In this document: piece by piece, positions 45,726 to 54,906 of the stretch
Position numbering within the stretch: the stretch's first letter is position 1
How the letters are laid out: each line of letters opens with the position of its first letter
Assembly: GCF_009827615.1 (NCBI RefSeq)
Contig: NZ_WTYU01000001.1
Span: 1,633,001-1,697,000 of the forward strand
Direction of reading: 5' to 3'
Length of the DNA stretch: 64,000 nucleotides
Origin: Allopontixanthobacter confluentis
GTDB lineage: Bacteria > Pseudomonadota > Alphaproteobacteria > Sphingomonadales > Sphingomonadaceae
Made by a program: the position numbers and the translations under genes
Notes under the pieces: model-generated
What the model was told of the DNA's origin: nothing
What the model saw: the letters and a program-made list of their open reading frames with translations, nothing else
The model's database searches: none

Positions 45726-46594
45726 TGAACCGGCCCCGCTCTCTTGAAGATATTGACGTTGACCATGCAACGATGGACGAAACCTCCATTGCATCTGCAT
45801 TTTTCAATACGTCCGGCAAAATTTCGAAACCGATTTCGTTCGACTATTTGCGCCGCGAGAGCGCGTGTCCGAAACAGGCCGTAGCATTTCCCGGATTTTC
45901 CCGGATTGGCGAAAAAGCCGAGGGCGACCAGCAGCTGATGCGCGGCGTGATCGGGGCCGTGACGCCGGATTATGTGACGGGCCGGCGGCAGCTGACTGCC
46001 AAACGCCTGTTCGACATAACCGCCAGCATTGCTGGCCTGCTAATCCTCGCTCCGGTCTTCGCCTTCGTCTTTCTGATGATCTGGCTTACCGACAGCGGGC
46101 CTGCCATTTATGCCCATGAACGGGTGGGCAGGAACGGCCAGTTGTTCCGGTGCCTGAAATTCCGGACGATGCGCAGGGATGCCGATCAGGCCCTGGCAGT
46201 TTTGCTGCAAAGCGATCCCGAAGCGCGGCGCGAATGGGACCGGGCGCAAAAGCTGCGGCACGACCCGCGGATCAGCCCGATCGGCAGGTTCCTGCGCCTG
46301 AGCAGTCTGGATGAACTTCCCCAGCTCCTCAATGTGCTCGCAGGCGACATGAGCCTGGTTGGCCCGCGCCCGATTATCCTGTCCGAATGCCATCGCTATG
46401 GGCGTTATCTGGGCAAATATCTTGATCTGACCCCCGGCCTGACCGGGCTGTGGCAGGTCAGCGGCAAAAACAGCGTCAGTTACCGCCGCAGGGTCGCGCT
46501 GGATGTTCTCTACCACCAACAGGCCTCTTTCCGGCTCGACCTGATGATCCTGCTCAAGACAATCCCTGCCATCGCACGGACGGAAGGATATTAG
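45725..46594 (+). CDS. Initiating sugar-phosphate transferase (WcaJ/ExoY-like)
   Basis: Membrane-bound polyprenyl-phosphate hexose-1-phosphate transferase of 289 residues that starts repeat-unit synthesis. It has an N-terminal cytoplasmic part, one membrane helix (about 102-122, ASIAGLLILAPVFAFVFLM) and the catalytic domain with KFRTMRRDAD, RLSSLDELPQLLNVLAGDMSLVGPRP and LTPGLTGLWQVSGKN. This is the short ExoY-like form without the four-helix N-terminal domain of WcaJ. Its ATG overlaps the stop of the small frame upstream; a TTG one codon earlier is also possible. The Wza-like gene follows after 4 bases. Confidence 0.92.
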   Translation: MNRPRSLEDIDVDHATMDETSIASAFFNTSGKISKPISFDYLRRESACPKQAVAFPGFSRIGEKAEGDQQLMRGVIGAVTPDYVTGRRQLTAKRLFDITASIAGLLILAPVFAFVFLMIWLTDSGPAIYAHERVGRNGQLFRCLKFRTMRRDADQALAVLLQSDPEARREWDRAQKLRHDPRISPIGRFLRLSSLDELPQLLNVLAGDMSLVGPRPIILSECHRYGRYLGKYLDLTPGLTGLWQVSGKNSVSYRRRVALDVLYHQQASFRLDLMILLKTIPAIARTEGY

Positions 46595-46598
46595 CGCC

Positions 46599-47339
46599 AT
46601 GCATGATTACGAGCGATATTATGACGATCTGCATGCCGGGGGCAGACGCGCTTCCGGCCATACTGCCGCAGCGGCCCAGGTCATGCTTGCGGCGCTGGCG
46701 TGGCTTGGCACGGCTGGCTGCACTTCCATTTCCAGCGATGCCCCCGCAGGCGCGCAGGCCTATGCCATCATGCCATCCATCCAGCCGCAGACGGATCGCT
46801 ATCTGATTGGCACTGCCGATACGGTCACGGTGATGGTTTTCCGCGAACCTGAACTCAGCGTCACCGACCGGATCGTCGACCAGGGCGGCAATCTTAACCT
46901 GCCGCTGGTTGGTGACATTGATGTCCGGGGCAAGACTGCCGGACAATTGTCTGACGAAATCAGGCTGCGTCTGGCGCGCTATGTGATCGACCCCAAAGTG
47001 TCCGTCGGCATTGTGTCGGCATCCCAGAATATCGCAGTCGAAGGCAGCGTGAACCAGCCCGGCGTCTATCCTGTTCCCGGCCGGTCCTCGCTTATCCAGG
47101 CCATGGCTCTGGCCCGCAGCCCTACGCCTGTCGCTGCGCTGGATCAGGTGTTTGTCTTCCGCACTATCGATGGCCGCGAACAGGCGGCGCGGTTCGATCT
47201 CCGGCGGATCAGGGCGGGGCATGACCCCGATCCGGTCATTCTGCCGGGCGACAAGATCGTCGTGGGAATTTCCAACCTCAAGGAACTGTGGCTCGAATAT
47301 CTATCAATCCCTGTTTTCAATATCTTCCGGACGTTTTGA
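46599..47339 (+). CDS. Wza-like polysaccharide export lipoprotein
   Basis: Outer-membrane polysaccharide export protein of 246 residues. An unusually long N-region precedes the lipobox (LGTAGC, Cys41). Then come the poly-export domain (YLIGTADTVTVMVFREPELSV, VDQGGNLNLPLVGDIDVRGKT) and an SLBB domain (VEGSVNQPGVYPVPG, LIQAMALARSPT). It lacks the long C-terminal membrane helix seen in E. coli Wza and is shorter, as is usual in sphingomonads. It is expected to form the outer-membrane channel with the Wzc-like kinase in the next gene, 46 bases downstream. Confidence 0.9.
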   Translation: MHDYERYYDDLHAGGRRASGHTAAAAQVMLAALAWLGTAGCTSISSDAPAGAQAYAIMPSIQPQTDRYLIGTADTVTVMVFREPELSVTDRIVDQGGNLNLPLVGDIDVRGKTAGQLSDEIRLRLARYVIDPKVSVGIVSASQNIAVEGSVNQPGVYPVPGRSSLIQAMALARSPTPVAALDQVFVFRTIDGREQAARFDLRRIRAGHDPDPVILPGDKIVVGISNLKELWLEYLSIPVFNIFRTF

Positions 47340-47385
47340 GAAACCCCTCAAACCGCAGCCGGCAGTAAAGAACGGTGTCAATCCA

Positions 47386-49515
47386 ATGCGCTATGAAGGA
47401 AAAACGATAGCAGAAAACGCGGTCTCGCTGGATCTTGATTATCCGCGCAGGGAAACGCCATCAACCACGCCGATGCAGAAGATCATGGCGATGGCGTATC
47501 GGCAGCGCTGGACGCTGCTGGCCGCATTTCTGGTCGTTTTCATCATCGGCGCCATCCTGACATTTGCTGCCCCGCGCGAATATACCGCTGCTGCATCGGT
47601 GCAGTTTGAACAGCAACCGCCGCGCATCATTGCCCTGCCCGATCTTGAACCGGCCCCATCAGCGCAGGATGCAGAACGATTTTTGCAGACCCAGCTTGAT
47701 CGTGTGCGCAGCCGGCAGATTGCCGACCGGGTCAGCGACAGGCTGAAAATTGCCGCTACCCCGCGCTATCTCGAAGCCTTGCAGATTGACCCCGCCGCGC
47801 CAGACCAGTTGCAGAACCGGATTTTCCTTGCCTTACAAAGCGGTCTGCTGGCTGAAATCGGCCTCAACACGCGGATTGCCACGATCAAATTCACCAGCCG
47901 CGATCCGGTTATTTCCGCACAAATTGCCAATGGCTTCGCTCGCGAACTGATCGACTCCAGCCTCAAGGACAAGGAAGAAACCTCTACCAAGGCGCTGGGT
48001 TACCTTCAGGAACAACTGGCCGATGCCAAGACCAGGCTGGAAGATTCCGAGCGGCGCACGCTGCTTTATGCGCGCAAGGCCAATCTGACCCAGACCATAG
48101 CGCCCGGGCTGGGCGTGGATAATGGCTCGCTGGTGGCGCGGCAGTTGGGCAGCCTGACAGATTCGCTGTCTGATGCCACTGCCCGGCGCATCGAGACGCA
48201 GCAATTGTGGCAACAGGTTCGCAACACCTCTGCCATGGCCGTGCCTGATGTTCTGCAAAACCGCGCAATCCAGGACCTGATGGCGCAAAAGGCGCAAGTG
48301 CAGTCGGCGCTGGCCCAGGAACGCCAGCGGCACACGGAAGAATACCCCGCCGTGCGCGAAATGGCGGAACAGGTGCGCGAAATTGACGGGATGATCGGCA
48401 GTCTTTCGGAAAATATCCGCCGGTCCTATTTTGCCCGCTATTCCGCTGCGGCAAAGCAGGAGCAGCAGCTCAATTCCGCAGTCGACCGGCTCCAATCCTC
48501 CGCCATGGCCGAGCAGGAACGCGGGGTGGAATTCAATTCCCTGAAGCGGGAGGCGGAAACGAACAAGGTTTTCTACGATGGTCTGCTGCAACGGTACAAG
48601 GACATTGCCGCTGCATCGGGCGCGCCGCCGGTCAATGTCTTCATGATCGACCGGGCGCAGGCATCGCTCAAGCCTTCGTCACCCAATATTCCGCAGAATC
48701 TCGGCCTTGCACTGATCGGCGGGCTACTGTTCGCCTCATTTGCGGGGCTGCTGCGCGAAAAGATCCACGATGTCGTCCGCACGCAGGAGGATATTGAGGA
48801 AGCAACCGGTGTCCCGTCGCTGGGCGTGGTGCCCAAGGTGGACGGGTCGGGCGACATTCTAAGCCTGCTTGCTGATCCTTCCTCCGCGCAGGCCGAAGCG
48901 CATAATTCGCTGGCCGTGTCGCTGCAGCAGCTGAATGACGGAATTCTGCCTGAAAGCGTACTCTTGACCAGCAGTATGCCCGGTGAAGGCAAATCCACCA
49001 CTGCAATCGGGCTGGCACGCAGCCTGACCCGGCTTGGCCATAGTGTACTGCTGATCGACGGTGATCTCAGGAACCCGTCGCTGACGAATATTCTTGGACC
49101 GGTGCCTGCAATCGGGCTGGCAGACGTGCTGGAAGGCAAGGGAAAACTTGCCAAGGCCGTTTTCCAGCCCGACGGGGAGGATTTCAAGGCCATCGCCGCA
49201 GGCAATCTGACGATGCCGCCTGTCAGCGTGTTGGCGCAGTCAAAGACCAGTCCGGTGCTGGAAGAATTGTCTGAACTGGCCGACATAGTGTTGATTGACG
49301 GTCCGCCGATCCTTGGTCTGGCAGATGCGGTCCTGCTGTCGCAGGCCGCCGAAGTAACGGTGATGGTGGTGGAAGCCAACTGGATCGACAAATCGCATCT
49401 GGCTTCTGCTGTGGGCCGCCTGCCCCAACACACCAAGATCGGCGCAATTCTGACGAAATTCAGCCCGCGGATCGCCGGAGTGCGTTACGGCTACAACAAT
49501 TATTACGCCCGCTAG
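47386..49515 (+). CDS. Wzc-like polysaccharide co-polymerase and tyrosine autokinase
   Basis: Chain-length regulator fused to a bacterial tyrosine kinase, 709 residues. Two membrane helices bound the periplasmic Wzz-like domain with long coiled coil: one near residue 45 (LLAAFLVVFIIGAIL), one near residue 440 (LGLALIGGLLFASFAG). The kinase domain has Walker A MPGEGKST (Lys536), Walker A' LLIDGDLRNPS (Asp558) and Walker B VLIDGPP (about 637). The C-terminus ends YGYNNYYAR, a four-Tyr cluster for autophosphorylation. The start is the ATG that follows the previous gene by 46 bases; no strong ribosome-binding site is visible. Phosphorylation probably tunes polymer length and export. Confidence 0.92.
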   Translation: MRYEGKTIAENAVSLDLDYPRRETPSTTPMQKIMAMAYRQRWTLLAAFLVVFIIGAILTFAAPREYTAAASVQFEQQPPRIIALPDLEPAPSAQDAERFLQTQLDRVRSRQIADRVSDRLKIAATPRYLEALQIDPAAPDQLQNRIFLALQSGLLAEIGLNTRIATIKFTSRDPVISAQIANGFARELIDSSLKDKEETSTKALGYLQEQLADAKTRLEDSERRTLLYARKANLTQTIAPGLGVDNGSLVARQLGSLTDSLSDATARRIETQQLWQQVRNTSAMAVPDVLQNRAIQDLMAQKAQVQSALAQERQRHTEEYPAVREMAEQVREIDGMIGSLSENIRRSYFARYSAAAKQEQQLNSAVDRLQSSAMAEQERGVEFNSLKREAETNKVFYDGLLQRYKDIAAASGAPPVNVFMIDRAQASLKPSSPNIPQNLGLALIGGLLFASFAGLLREKIHDVVRTQEDIEEATGVPSLGVVPKVDGSGDILSLLADPSSAQAEAHNSLAVSLQQLNDGILPESVLLTSSMPGEGKSTTAIGLARSLTRLGHSVLLIDGDLRNPSLTNILGPVPAIGLADVLEGKGKLAKAVFQPDGEDFKAIAAGNLTMPPVSVLAQSKTSPVLEELSELADIVLIDGPPILGLADAVLLSQAAEVTVMVVEANWIDKSHLASAVGRLPQHTKIGAILTKFSPRIAGVRYGYNNYYAR

Positions 49516-49526
49516 ATGGTGCGGGC

Positions 49527-50954
49527 ATGACACAATCTGCCTTTGCTGACCGCCTGGCAGCCAGACGCCGGGCGCGGGCCAATGCGCCGGCCGCGCGCCG
49601 TACGCAAAGCATCAATGCGCTTGAACGCACCGCTCTGCTTGGCGGGATGGCGGTGCTGTTATTGCTCAACATCGCCCTGATCGGGCTGAAAGTTGGCCCG
49701 CTGCCAGTCCGGGCTGCACTGGCAGTGGCGTTTCTGGGTCTGGCCACCCTCCAGTATCCAGCCGCGTTTCGTCATGCGCTGGGCCGCCAGTCGGGGCTGG
49801 TGTGGCTGGCCATCCTGTTGGCAGCGCTGGGCACATTTGTCAGCCTGATCAACCGCGCACCGGCCCCTGTCATCATCGGTTCGCTGATCGAAGTGCATCT
49901 GCAGATTATCGTGACAGTGCTTCTGGCGACAATGGTGGCCCATCTGTGCGGGGCACGGCCTGTTCTGCTGACAGTCGCAGCGGTGGTGGGGTTGAGCGCG
50001 CTGGTCGCTCTCGTCCAGTTCGCAGGGGCTGGATGGGCATGGCAGATCCGAGAAACCCTTGGCCAGATTCAAGGGCAGAACATGGCGGAAGTGAAATATT
50101 TCCTCAAAGGGCGGCCAATGGGGCTGTCATTCTCGCCCATCCATCTGGGAACCCAGCTATGCATTGCCTTTGCTGCTGTCACCATCACGCGTGTGGGGCT
50201 GGCGCCCGGGCACAAACAGCGCGCGTGGCTTGATCCGGTAGTGGTTGGCGCGGTTCTGTTCCTGCTCGTTTTTTCTGCGGTGAGCGGCAACCGGTCGCCC
50301 ATTCTCGGCGCAGGCATTTTCCTTGCCTTCTACGCTTCCCGCAAGGGCGGCGCGATGCTCCCTGCCATGTTGCTTGGCCTTGCCATCTTTGCCTATTTTC
50401 TCTTTCCCGTCCTGCTTGATGCCATGCAATCGGCAAATCTGCGCATTGCCCAATCGGCTGACCGGTCTGCCCTGACCCGGGTGCCGCTTGTGACGCTTGG
50501 CTGGAAGCTGTTTCTGGACAATCCGTTGGGCTATGGGTTCGGCTTTGAACCTTTCGCTCACTGGAGCAAATATTGGCATGAAATCTACACGCTGCCAGGC
50601 GCCGATGCCGTGCGCGACCGGGACTTGCACAATTACCCGCTGAGTATGCTCAACACTTACGGGATCGGGCTGTTACTGGCGCTGCCGCTGGCGGTTTTGC
50701 TGCTGGCCCGGTCCAAAATCTTCCTCATCTATTTCATTCCCTACGTGATCCATATCCTGTTCCACAATTCCGGCCCGTTCTGGAATGATACGTTGATCTG
50801 GTTTGCGATTGGCGCAGTGTCCGCGATGAAATTAGCGCAGCCAGACGATGGTGCGCCGCGGCATTTTGCGCGGTCCCTGCCCGGTCAGCTGCGGCTGACG
50901 CGCCAGACATTTACAAAATCCCTTTCGCAGCGCGGCACAATGCTGCGGCCATGA
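49527..50954 (+). CDS. O-antigen polymerase/ligase-like membrane protein (Wzy-like)
   Basis: Polytopic protein of 475 residues with about eleven hydrophobic segments and a larger periplasmic loop (about 300-375) that carries DNPLGYGFGFEPFAH and RDRDLHNYPLSML. This, with the RSPILGAGIFLAF segment, is the pattern of the O-antigen ligase/polymerase superfamily, in which the loop binds the lipid-linked donor. In this position between co-polymerase and acyltransferase a Wzy polymerase is the most likely role. An Arg/Ala-rich cytoplasmic N-terminus precedes the first helix. It begins 11 bases after the kinase gene. Confidence 0.83.
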   Translation: MTQSAFADRLAARRRARANAPAARRTQSINALERTALLGGMAVLLLLNIALIGLKVGPLPVRAALAVAFLGLATLQYPAAFRHALGRQSGLVWLAILLAALGTFVSLINRAPAPVIIGSLIEVHLQIIVTVLLATMVAHLCGARPVLLTVAAVVGLSALVALVQFAGAGWAWQIRETLGQIQGQNMAEVKYFLKGRPMGLSFSPIHLGTQLCIAFAAVTITRVGLAPGHKQRAWLDPVVVGAVLFLLVFSAVSGNRSPILGAGIFLAFYASRKGGAMLPAMLLGLAIFAYFLFPVLLDAMQSANLRIAQSADRSALTRVPLVTLGWKLFLDNPLGYGFGFEPFAHWSKYWHEIYTLPGADAVRDRDLHNYPLSMLNTYGIGLLLALPLAVLLLARSKIFLIYFIPYVIHILFHNSGPFWNDTLIWFAIGAVSAMKLAQPDDGAPRHFARSLPGQLRLTRQTFTKSLSQRGTMLRP

Positions 50955-51034
50955 TTTTCGCCCGCTATCTGCAATTCAGGCAAGCCTGGTAAAGGAACAC
51001 GGCAATCGACCCCAAGGCAAGTTCTGGCGCTGAC

Positions 51035-52129
51035 ATGACAAATGCACCGGTTCCCGGGCGGGACCGGCTGGGCGAACTCGACAGTTTGCGCGGCATCGCG
51101 ATCATTGCGGTGGCCTGTTACCACTATCTCTATCGCTTCCCCGAATTTTACCCTTACTCTTTTCGCGTCTGGCCTGTCTGGCAATTGGGCTCCCTTGGGG
51201 TGGAGCTGTTTTTCGTCATTTCCGGCTTCGTGATCGCGCTGACCCTGCAGGCAAGCAAGGCTCCCAATGAATTTGCGGTGCGGCGAATGTCGCGGCTGAT
51301 GCCTGCGATGGTGGCCTGTTCGCTGCTGACTTTTACTGCCATGCACCTGGCCGATACGCCCTTTGCAGATTTTCGCCGGGTAGGCTGGCAGGGTTTTGTC
51401 CCGTCATGGACTTTCACTTCGCCCCAATTGTGGGGCTGGTTGCTGCCTGATGTGCGGTTTATCGACGGAGCCTATTGGTCGCTATTTGTCGAAATACGGT
51501 TTTATATCCTTATCTCGCTCCTCTATTTTTTCGTCTCGCGCAAACATTATGCGATTGCCGTTCTGGTCCTCTGCCTGGCCGCCACCTTGGCCGACATGCT
51601 GACCGGCACCGCAGCTACAAATACTCTCAATCAATTGATCCGCCTGCTGTTCTTTCCCGATTACCTCCCGCTTTTTGTCGTCGGGGTGTTCAGTTACGAA
51701 CTGTTCACGGGCAAGCGCAGCGCGGCCTGTATTGCAGGTTTTTGCTTGTCTGCTGCAACTGCCCTTGCTGAAGGCTTTACCAAGGGCATGGGCACAGCGC
51801 TGGTCATCACCGGTATCATCGCCGTGTTCGTAATGCTGATCTTGAACCGGAAACTGCTCAGCTTCCTCAATTGGCGGCCCCTTCAATGGCTGGGCGTGTG
51901 CAGCTATTCCTTTTACCTGCTTCACCAGAACATCGGCATGCTGGTCATCACCCAGTTTCCTGATGGCCTCGGGCCAATTGGCGCCGCCTTCGCGATTGCG
52001 CTTACCATTGCGCTGATCGCATTGCTGGCATCGGGCATTTACATCTGGGTGGAACGGCCCGGCCAGCGGCTGGCGCGGCGGATCTTCTCGGCCCGCAGCC
52101 CCCGCCTCCAGCCCGCACCTGCCGAATAG
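51035..52129 (+). CDS. Acyltransferase family 3 protein (OafA-like)
   Basis: Integral membrane O-acyltransferase of 364 residues with about ten helices. The family start RLGELDSLRGIAIIAVACYHYLYRF contains the catalytic-type His, and VELFFVISGFVIALTL follows; a later helix has YSFYLLHQNIGML. It would add acetyl or another acyl group to sugar hydroxyls of the exopolysaccharide. It is the last plus-strand gene of this part of the cluster and ends 9 bases before the convergent flippase gene. No SGNH partner domain is fused. Confidence 0.9.
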   Translation: MTNAPVPGRDRLGELDSLRGIAIIAVACYHYLYRFPEFYPYSFRVWPVWQLGSLGVELFFVISGFVIALTLQASKAPNEFAVRRMSRLMPAMVACSLLTFTAMHLADTPFADFRRVGWQGFVPSWTFTSPQLWGWLLPDVRFIDGAYWSLFVEIRFYILISLLYFFVSRKHYAIAVLVLCLAATLADMLTGTAATNTLNQLIRLLFFPDYLPLFVVGVFSYELFTGKRSAACIAGFCLSAATALAEGFTKGMGTALVITGIIAVFVMLILNRKLLSFLNWRPLQWLGVCSYSFYLLHQNIGMLVITQFPDGLGPIGAAFAIALTIALIALLASGIYIWVERPGQRLARRIFSARSPRLQPAPAE

Positions 52130-52138
52130 AGCGCGTTA

Positions 52139-53623
52139 TTACTTATCGGGGCGCAACCGCTGCAATTTGGCCGAAATCAGCTTCTGCAGCCAGACCCCGT
52201 CATCGCCCAGGGCGGGCCTGAGTGCAAACCACAGGACACTGCCTGCCGCCAGTGCAGCGCCCCCGCCCGCCAGCAGGACCGGCAAATCCCCCAGCGCCGC
52301 CCGCCGCGCCAAATGGACCGCCACCCACACCGGCCCCACCAGCAGCATCGACATGGCCAGATGCCGCAGATGCACGATCACCACCGGCATCACGGCAAGG
52401 CCGGTAATCCGCCGAACCAGATCGAACATCAGGAGGAAATTGGCCATTACCGCCAGGCCAACCCCGGCAGCAACGCCGGCAACGCCGTAAGCTGAACCGG
52501 CGTAGGCCCCCGATGCCACAAGGCCTGCATAGACCCACTGACGCCACGCACGCTGATACATGGACCCCATCGCCTGAACCACAGAATCGCTGATCTTGTA
52601 ACTTGTGCGGAACAGCAGGGATGCGACCAGTATCTGGAACGGCGCAACCATCGCATCCCACCTTTTACCGAGCAGGAAATGCACGGTTTCCGGCGCCAGA
52701 ATGATAAGAATGCCGCTAACCGGGATGGTGACCATCGCAATGACGCCAATGGCGCGCTGAAACGCTGCCGCAACCCGTTCGGGCTGATCCTGGATTGATG
52801 ACATGGATGGCAACAACACTGTCGATGCAGCGCGGCCAAACAATTGCGCTGGCAGCATCAGAAACTGGTATGCCCGGTTGTAAAAACCAAGCGCCTCTGC
52901 CCCCAGCCAACGGCCAACAATAAAATAATCAATCTGAAGCGCAACGAAATTGCCCACCTGCCCCAAAGAAAATGCGTAGCCCACATGGATCAATTCGCGC
53001 GCGACCTGCGGTTTTGCCCACAAGCCCAGCTTGGGGCGAGCCAGAATATGCAGCGTCAGCATGCGGCTGCTGACCTGCGCCATATAGGCCCATGCCAATG
53101 ACCATGCGCCAAACCCCAGCAGCGCCAGCGGCAGGGCAACAAAGCCAAATCCGAATACGAAACTGCCCAGTTCCACCAGCCCCAATACGCGGAACCGCCG
53201 CGCCCGCTGGATCAGCGCGCCCGGCACAGCAGCCAGACTGCTGAACAGCAGCGTCAGCGAAAGAAACCGGATAAATGGAACCAGCTCCGGTATGCGAAAA
53301 ACCGCCGACACGGGTTCTGCTGTGAAATAAATGCCGGTTGCCGCTGCCAGCCCGGTATACAGTGAAATCGCGGAACTGGCCTGAATATGATCGCGCGTCA
53401 GGACAAGCCGCTGCACCACCGCGCGCGAAATGCCGATCTGGCTGAACTGGTTGGCGACACTGGTGACGACCGTGGCCGCCGCAATAATGCCGAATTCGCG
53501 CGCGGAAATGGTCCGCGCAAGCAGGATCAGCACTGCGGCACGCAGCACCATGTTGGCCGCAATCGCCAGCACCTGCCACGCCATCCCGTCAACCGCTTCT
53601 TCGGTGAGGGACCCCTTTTTCAT
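52139..53623 (-). CDS. Wzx-like lipopolysaccharide/exopolysaccharide flippase
   Basis: Membrane protein of 494 residues with about 12-14 helices, in the polysaccharide-transporter branch of the MOP superfamily. It begins MKKGSLTEEAVDGMAWQVLAIAANMVLRA and has the family segment LARTISAREFGIIAAATVVTSVANQFSQIGIS, plus RWLGAEALGFYNRAYQFLMLPAQLFG, like WzxC/AmsL-type flippases. The internal ATG was chosen because it overlaps the glycosyltransferase stop as ATGA. It is expected to flip the lipid-linked repeat for the Wzy protein encoded on the other strand. Confidence 0.9.
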   Translation of the reverse strand: MKKGSLTEEAVDGMAWQVLAIAANMVLRAAVLILLARTISAREFGIIAAATVVTSVANQFSQIGISRAVVQRLVLTRDHIQASSAISLYTGLAAATGIYFTAEPVSAVFRIPELVPFIRFLSLTLLFSSLAAVPGALIQRARRFRVLGLVELGSFVFGFGFVALPLALLGFGAWSLAWAYMAQVSSRMLTLHILARPKLGLWAKPQVARELIHVGYAFSLGQVGNFVALQIDYFIVGRWLGAEALGFYNRAYQFLMLPAQLFGRAASTVLLPSMSSIQDQPERVAAAFQRAIGVIAMVTIPVSGILIILAPETVHFLLGKRWDAMVAPFQILVASLLFRTSYKISDSVVQAMGSMYQRAWRQWVYAGLVASGAYAGSAYGVAGVAAGVGLAVMANFLLMFDLVRRITGLAVMPVVIVHLRHLAMSMLLVGPVWVAVHLARRAALGDLPVLLAGGGAALAAGSVLWFALRPALGDDGVWLQKLISAKLQRLRPDK

Positions 53624-54870
53624 TCCGCAGTGCCCATGGGCAAGGCAGGCCCGTCTGCCGCGCTTTGGGCCGCAGCCCATGCCGCGCAATATTGCTGCAT
53701 ACTGTGTGCGGCGGAAAATTTCTGTTCGATCAGGTGCCGTGCCGCTGTTCGCCGTACCGCTGCTGCTGCGGCAGGTTCACCGGCCAGTTCTGCCACAGCG
53801 CGGTCGATGGCCGGTTCATCATCCGCGTTGACGATCTTGCCCAATGCCGTGTCGGGGATCAGTTCTTCAATCCCCTCACTTTGCGAAACGATAATGCTGC
53901 ATCCCGCCAGCATGGCTTCCTTGATAACATTGGGCAGACGTTCCGATGGTTTGGTGGACAGGAGCAGGAACAGCGCTGCCTGCTGCATTCTGGCCATCAG
54001 ATTTTCGCGGCTGACATGGCCGCAGAAACGCACGGCACCGTCCGGCACCAGCGCCGCAGCCAGTTTTTCAAGCCGGGCGCGGTCGGGCCCATCGCCGAAA
54101 ATCTCCAGCCGCAACTTTGCATCATGGCCATATGCGCGGGCAAAAGCGCGGATGACCGACGCTACATTTTTTGATGGGTAGAGGGCAGCAGCAGTCAGCC
54201 AGAGATTGCGGTCCCGCTGCGGGCTGTCAGCCGCGTCAATGCTGATGGGAATGCCGCGATGAACCACGTTCAGCGGCGTGCCCGCCTGCGCCCTGCGGGA
54301 AAGATAAGGCCGGTTGGCTTCTGCATGGGTGAACAGGACATCCGCCTCGTCAATTGCCATGCGGGTCAGGAAATCATCCGCCACCAGATCATAGGCGCCG
54401 ACAAATGCCGAACGCAGCACCGGAGAATGGCGGCTTTTAAGGATGGGGAAAATCAGGCTGGCATGGCGGGACCAGAACAAATGGACCACGTCTGGCGCTT
54501 GCGTGCTGATATGCTCGGCAATTTCCGCGCAGCGGGGCAGGGCCAGCAATGCGCCCAGCGCAGCGCGGGGCTGGCGCCGTATGTTCTTCAGAATTTGCCC
54601 GCTCAACCGCCACAGCACGGCGCGTGACCGCCAGCAAAGTTTTAGCCACCGCGCCGCCCCGCCCAGCGCTGGCCGCATCACCGGCAAGTCTGGCGGTATC
54701 CCACGTTCAAGGTCAAGCTGGCGCTGGTTTTTCGCCGGAGGCTTGATGGTGTAAACGGTGACAGCGTGACCGTCATTTTTCAGCGCAAGGATGTCTGACA
54801 GGGCAAAGGCCTGACTTGGCACCAGAAATTGCGGGAAGATGTAGCTAACTTTCACGCCGCACCGCCACAT
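53620..54870 (-). CDS. Glycosyltransferase, family 4 type
   Basis: GT-B-fold glycosyltransferase of about 416 residues. The N-terminal VKVSYIFPQFLVPSQAFALSDI, the middle domain break, and the nucleotide-sugar site near the C-terminus (FCGHVSRENLMARMQQAALFLLLSTKPSERLPNVIKEAMLAGCSIIVS, with the retaining-type Glu) place it in GT4. It would add one sugar to the growing lipid-linked repeat in the cytoplasm. The start is uncertain: an ATG is used here, while a GTG 15 bases later coincides with the usual family start. Its stop overlaps the flippase start. Confidence 0.88.
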   Translation of the reverse strand: MWRCGVKVSYIFPQFLVPSQAFALSDILALKNDGHAVTVYTIKPPAKNQRQLDLERGIPPDLPVMRPALGGAARWLKLCWRSRAVLWRLSGQILKNIRRQPRAALGALLALPRCAEIAEHISTQAPDVVHLFWSRHASLIFPILKSRHSPVLRSAFVGAYDLVADDFLTRMAIDEADVLFTHAEANRPYLSRRAQAGTPLNVVHRGIPISIDAADSPQRDRNLWLTAAALYPSKNVASVIRAFARAYGHDAKLRLEIFGDGPDRARLEKLAAALVPDGAVRFCGHVSRENLMARMQQAALFLLLSTKPSERLPNVIKEAMLAGCSIIVSQSEGIEELIPDTALGKIVNADDEPAIDRAVAELAGEPAAAAAVRRTAARHLIEQKFSAAHSMQQYCAAWAAAQSAADGPALPMGTAE

Positions 54871-54906
54871 TGCCGCGCGCCAGATTGCGAAGGGCAATCC
54901 GGTTCG